Shown one piece after another: positions 61,067-64,000 of a stretch of 64,000 bases of DNA. Each line of letters starts with the position of its first letter. Position 1 is the stretch's first letter. Source of the stretch: an uncultured Lacinutrix sp. (GTDB lineage: Bacteria > Bacteroidota > Bacteroidia > Flavobacteriales > Flavobacteriaceae); contig NZ_CANMRQ010000002.1 in NCBI RefSeq assembly GCF_947500325.1, positions 482,800-546,799 on the forward strand, in the 5' to 3' direction. The translations under genes and the position numbers were made by a program. The notes under the pieces were generated by a model. The model saw only the letters and a list, made by a program, of their open reading frames with translations, had not been told where the DNA came from and made no database searches.

Positions 61067-63034
61067 ATGAGCAACAAAGAATTCGAAAGTATCGCCTTTG
61101 ATTTACCTAAAAATCAATCTAACGTCATAAAGGTTATTGGTGTTGGTGGAGGTGGTAGCAACGCTATTAACCATATGTTCCAGCAAGGTATTAAAGGAGT
61201 GGATTTTGTAATCTGTAATACAGATGCCCAAGCACTTCAAAATAGTGGTGTTCCAAATAAAATCCAATTAGGTGTTAATTTAACCGAAGGATTAGGAGCT
61301 GGAGCAAACCCAAATGTAGGTAAAGAGTCAGCAGAAGAAAGTTTTGATGACATTCAACAAATGTTAGGAACCAATACAAAAATGGTTTTTATAACTGCAG
61401 GAATGGGAGGAGGAACTGGAACTGGAGCGGCACCTATTATTGCTAAAATGGCTAAAGAATTAGACATTTTAACTGTAGGTATTGTTACAATGCCATTTCA
61501 GTTTGAAGGGAAGATGCGTAATGAGCAAGCGCAAGAAGGAATTGAGAAATTACGTGCAGAAGTAGATTCGTTAATCGTAATCAATAATAATAAATTACGA
61601 GAAGTATATGGTAATTTAGGCTTTAAGGCTGGTTTCTCTAAAGCAGATGAGGTCTTATCAACAGCAGCTAGAGGTATAGCAGAAGTTATAACACATCACT
61701 ATACTCAAAATATTGATTTACGTGATGCTAAAACAGTTTTAAGCAATAGTGGTACAGCTATTATGGGATCTGCAACGTCATCAGGTCAAAATAGAGCACA
61801 AGAAGCAATTTCTAAAGCATTAGATTCGCCGTTATTAAATGATAATAAAATTACTGGAGCTAAAAACGTATTGTTGCTAATCGTTTCGGGTTCTCAGGAA
61901 ATTACTATTGATGAAATAGGTGAGATTAATGATCATATTCAAGCAGAAGCCGGTCATGGAGCAAACATTATTATGGGTGTTGGTGAAGATGAAGCTTTAG
62001 AAGAATCTATAGCAGTAACAATAATAGCTACAGGTTTTAATATTGAACAACAAGATGAGATTTCTAATACTGAAACTAAAAAAGTTATTCATGCTTTAGA
62101 GGAAGATCAAAGTATAGAAAAAGATTTAAGTAATGAAGAAGATTCTCCAGCTATAATAACGCCAGATATTGTTCTTGAAAAACCAAAACCAGTTAAGGTG
62201 GTTAAACATACTTTAGACTTAAATGAAGATGCTGAAGACACTTTGAGTAAGTTTGAAATGGATTTAATCAATAAACAAAGAAGTGTAACATTAGAAGATT
62301 TAGGATTAGTAACAACAACAGAGATTATTAAAAATATGGATGTTGTTTATGATGAAGTGGTAGCGACTTTTGATACCGAAGAAGATTTTGTTATTACATC
62401 ATCTACTGAAGAAAATAATCAAAACAATGTAATTGAAGAAGAGGAGAAAAAACAACAAATAACGTTGAGTTTTGATTTACCTATTAATGAAAAGTCTATT
62501 GAAGATGAAGAGCCTATTACTTACGATTTAACAAGCGAAGTAAAAGATATAGAAGTTAATGATCATGTAGAGTTAATTCCTGTTACCGAAGTTCGTGAAG
62601 ATGAAGAAGTACGTTATGCTTTGGATGATTATATAGAAGTTAATTCTGCATTAAATTCTAATCAAAAAACAACTGAAGTCAAAGAAGAAGTAGATGCTGA
62701 GATCGTTTTTGAAAAAAAATCTGTAGAAGAAAAAGCTCCTAAAATAACTCCAGAAGAAGATTTAGATCCTACGAATAGTTCTATTTCTGATATTCTAAAA
62801 GAGCGTGCAGATGATAGAAGAGAAAAGATGAAAAGTTTCAATTATAAATTCAATAATGCAAAGATTGATGATATAGAAAAGATTCCTGCATACAAACGTC
62901 AAGGAATGACTTTAGACGAAACACAGCATTCATCCTCAGAAACAAATGCATCTAAAACTAGTTTAAGTATAGATGATAATGATGATATTCAATTAAGAAA
63001 TAATAATTCTTTTTTACACGATAACGTAGATTAA
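61067..63034 (+). CDS. ftsZ: Cell division tubulin FtsZ with long C-terminal extension
   Basis: A 655-residue GTPase forming the Z ring. GTP-binding motif GGGTGTG at 114-120, [12 protein letters not shown] near 27, [18 protein letters not shown] near 176 and T7-loop region [16 protein letters not shown] near 197. The globular core ends near residue 330 and is followed by an acidic linker of about 270 residues. The FtsA-binding type peptide KIPAYKRQG lies at 605-613, and a further 42 residues follow, ending [10 protein letters not shown]. This layout is usual in Flavobacteria but longer than in model organisms. Last gene of the dcw cluster. Confidence 0.97.
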   Translation: MSNKEFESIAFDLPKNQSNVIKVIGVGGGGSNAINHMFQQGIKGVDFVICNTDAQALQNSGVPNKIQLGVNLTEGLGAGANPNVGKESAEESFDDIQQMLGTNTKMVFITAGMGGGTGTGAAPIIAKMAKELDILTVGIVTMPFQFEGKMRNEQAQEGIEKLRAEVDSLIVINNNKLREVYGNLGFKAGFSKADEVLSTAARGIAEVITHHYTQNIDLRDAKTVLSNSGTAIMGSATSSGQNRAQEAISKALDSPLLNDNKITGAKNVLLLIVSGSQEITIDEIGEINDHIQAEAGHGANIIMGVGEDEALEESIAVTIIATGFNIEQQDEISNTETKKVIHALEEDQSIEKDLSNEEDSPAIITPDIVLEKPKPVKVVKHTLDLNEDAEDTLSKFEMDLINKQRSVTLEDLGLVTTTEIIKNMDVVYDEVVATFDTEEDFVITSSTEENNQNNVIEEEEKKQQITLSFDLPINEKSIEDEEPITYDLTSEVKDIEVNDHVELIPVTEVREDEEVRYALDDYIEVNSALNSNQKTTEVKEEVDAEIVFEKKSVEEKAPKITPEEDLDPTNSSISDILKERADDRREKMKSFNYKFNNAKIDDIEKIPAYKRQGMTLDETQHSSSETNASKTSLSIDDNDDIQLRNNNSFLHDNVD

Positions 63035-63066
63035 ATATTTTAAATAGCATATTTAGTCGTATTAAG

Positions 63067-63100
63067 ACCCAGCAAGTTTCCCAACTTTCTGGGTTTTTTA
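63067..63100 (+). terminator. Terminator of the dcw cluster
   Basis: ACCCAG (63067-63072) / CTGGGT (63089-63094), with an inner AAGTT / AACTT pair, followed by T-run. 33 bases after the ftsZ stop. Confidence 0.85.
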
Positions 63101-63147
63101 ATAAAGTCAATTACGATTTATACAAATAGTGAATCCATTTTTCTTAG

Positions 63148-63155
63148 TATCTTCG
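63148..63155 (+). promoter_or_regulatory. -7-like element before the yqeY-type gene
   Basis: TATCTTCG, one base off TAnnTTTG, 24 bases before the ATG at 63179. Confidence 0.3.
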
Positions 63156-63178
63156 CAATTCAATAAAATCAAAATAAA

Positions 63179-63628
63179 ATGAGTTTATCGCAAAATATAA
63201 TGACTGCCTTAAAAGAGGCAATGAAAAGTAAAAATACCGTAGCATTAACAGCTTTACGAGCAGTTAAATCTGCTATTTTGTTAGCGCAAACAGAAAGTGG
63301 AGCAAAAGAAGAATTAACTGAAGAGCAAGAGCTTAAAATTCTTCAAAAACAAGTAAAACAACGTAAGGATAGTGCTGCTATATTTGTAGAGCAAGGGCGA
63401 GAAGATTTGGCGGCACCAGAATTAGCTGAAGCAGAAGTGATAGCTCAATTTTTACCAGAAGCTATGACAGAAGAAGAAGTAGCTAAAGTTGTGGAAGAGA
63501 TGATAGCAAAAACAGGAGCAGAAGGCATGAAAGATATGGGGAAAGTAATGGGTATGGTTAATAAAGCTGTTGCAGGTAGAGCAGATGGTAAAACAATATC
63601 TACAATTGTGAAAGCTAAACTAGCGTAA
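63179..63628 (+). CDS. GatB/YqeY domain protein
   Basis: A 149-residue helical protein, alone in its unit. SLSQNIMTALKEAMKSKN at the N-terminus, LRAVKSAILLAQTESGA near 25, KQVKQRKDSAAIFVEQGRED near 52 (read as KQRKDSAAIF), EAEVIAQFLPEAMTEEEV near 85 and MVNKAVAGRADGKTISTIVK at the end are typical of YqeY. It resembles the tail domain of the GatB amidotransferase subunit. A role in tRNA metabolism is assumed but not established. tRNA-Arg follows after 33 bases. Confidence 0.92.
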   Translation: MSLSQNIMTALKEAMKSKNTVALTALRAVKSAILLAQTESGAKEELTEEQELKILQKQVKQRKDSAAIFVEQGREDLAAPELAEAEVIAQFLPEAMTEEEVAKVVEEMIAKTGAEGMKDMGKVMGMVNKAVAGRADGKTISTIVKAKLA

Positions 63629-63661
63629 TTTATATTATTCCTAATTAGAATAGGAATCAAT

Positions 63662-63735
63662 GGCCTCGTAGTTCAACTGGATAGAATATCAGATTTCGGC
63701 TCTGAGGGTTGGAGGTTCGAATCCTCTCGAGGTCA
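63662..63735 (+). tRNA. tRNA-Arg (TCG)
   Basis: Acceptor stem GGCCTCG / CGAGGTC with one G-T pair, anticodon stem TCAGA / TCTGA with loop TTTCGGC giving anticodon TCG, T arm GGAGG-TTCGAAT-CCTCT. 74 bases; CCA is not encoded (ACGA follows the acceptor). Confidence 0.93.
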
Positions 63736-63741
63736 CGAATG

Positions 63742-63805
63742 AAAAGAAAACGCTGATAAAAATAATCAAGCTTGCTTGAGATTATTTTTATCAGCGTTTT
63801 CTTTT
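63742..63805 (+). terminator. Very long hairpin directly after tRNA-Arg
   Basis: A 26-bp perfect inverted pair runs from 63742-63767 to about 63780-63805, extended by AAGC/GCTT, with a 2-base bulge (TC) and loop TT. The right arm is rich in T, so it can terminate the tRNA transcript. The right half is the start of the 107-bp repeat unit. Confidence 0.6.
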
Positions 63806-64000
63806 GTCAAAACGGAGTTTTGAGGATCACGAAGCAAAGCGAAGTAATCCTTTTAAAAATGATTTGCGTTAATCAAGCTTGCTTGAGATTATTTTTATCA
63901 GCGTTTTCTTTTATCAAAACGGGGTTTTGAGGATCACGAAGCAAAGCGAAGTAATCCTTTTAAAAATGATTTGCGTTAATCAAGCTTGCTTGAGATTATT
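63764..64000. repeat. 107-bp tandem direct repeat after tRNA-Arg, running off the window
   Basis: Copy one 63764-63870, copy two 63871-63977, start of copy three 63978-64000. Copies one and two differ at two bases only (repeat positions 43 and 53). Each copy contains an AATCAAGC / GCTTGAGATT inverted repeat, CAAAAC-GTTTTG, and the segment GAGGATCACGAAG, which resembles the end of the adjoining tRNA-Arg (GAGGTCACGAA). No coding frame. Confidence 0.9.

Noticed and set aside
63764..64000. CRISPR array
   Set aside because: Copies are contiguous without spacers and the unit is 107 bases; no cas genes are near.

Overview
The window comes from an AT-rich member of the Bacteroidota, most probably family Flavobacteriaceae. 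This rests on several signs: promoters of the TTTG / TAnnTTTG type, A-rich leaders instead of strong Shine-Dalgarno sites, a class II HMG-CoA reductase next to a GYDIA-type GHMP kinase, Flavobacteria-style FtsZ, FtsI and MraZ, and class I lanthipeptide leaders with the LKxLKLNKKxISN pattern. The exact species cannot be read from the sequence.

Region 1 (1-10.6 kb) is the distal end of an extracellular contractile injection system (eCIS, phage-tail-like particle) locus. It holds a Cys-motif protein, a tape-measure-type protein, an 1803-residue modular DUF4157 (eCIS core) protein with a CHAP-like domain and a nuclease-like tail, a second DUF4157 protein with two HExxH motifs, and an AAA+ ATPase. 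The sheath, tube and baseplate genes must lie to the left of the window. The locus ends at a bidirectional terminator and a tRNA-Phe gene on the minus strand.

Region 2 (10.8-18.6 kb) is housekeeping and envelope: coaX, an outer-membrane barrel, a TPR lipoprotein-pathway-type protein, lptC, a small membrane protein, a CNNM/CBS hemolysin-like protein and a PpiD-like periplasmic foldase.

Region 3 (18.6-28.6 kb) is a RiPP island: four short precursor genes (two plus-strand and upstream of the exporter, one minus-strand, one plus-strand at the far end), a C39-peptidase ABC exporter with its HlyD partner, and a minus-strand LanC / LanB-N / LanB-C operon. Together they would make, modify, cleave and export class I lanthipeptide-like products.

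Region 4 (28.6-47.1 kb) holds mevalonate-pathway genes, a DPP-IV-type peptidase, two peptide (POT) transporters and a secreted thioredoxin; a minus-strand operon surE - small membrane protein - lpxB - NlpC/P60 - comEC; then a tail-specific protease, an OppC-like permease, engB and an alpha/beta hydrolase.

Region 5 (47.3-63.0 kb) is a complete dcw cluster, mraZ-rsmH-ftsL-ftsI-murE-mraY-murD-ftsW-murG-murC-ftsQ-ftsA-ftsZ, with three 10-bp repeats that look like the MraZ operator in front of it. It is followed by a yqeY-like gene, tRNA-Arg and a 107-bp tandem repeat that runs off the right edge.

The most unusual parts are the eCIS cargo-like proteins, a duplicated structured element in front of the tape-measure gene, the lanthipeptide island and the repeat array after tRNA-Arg.
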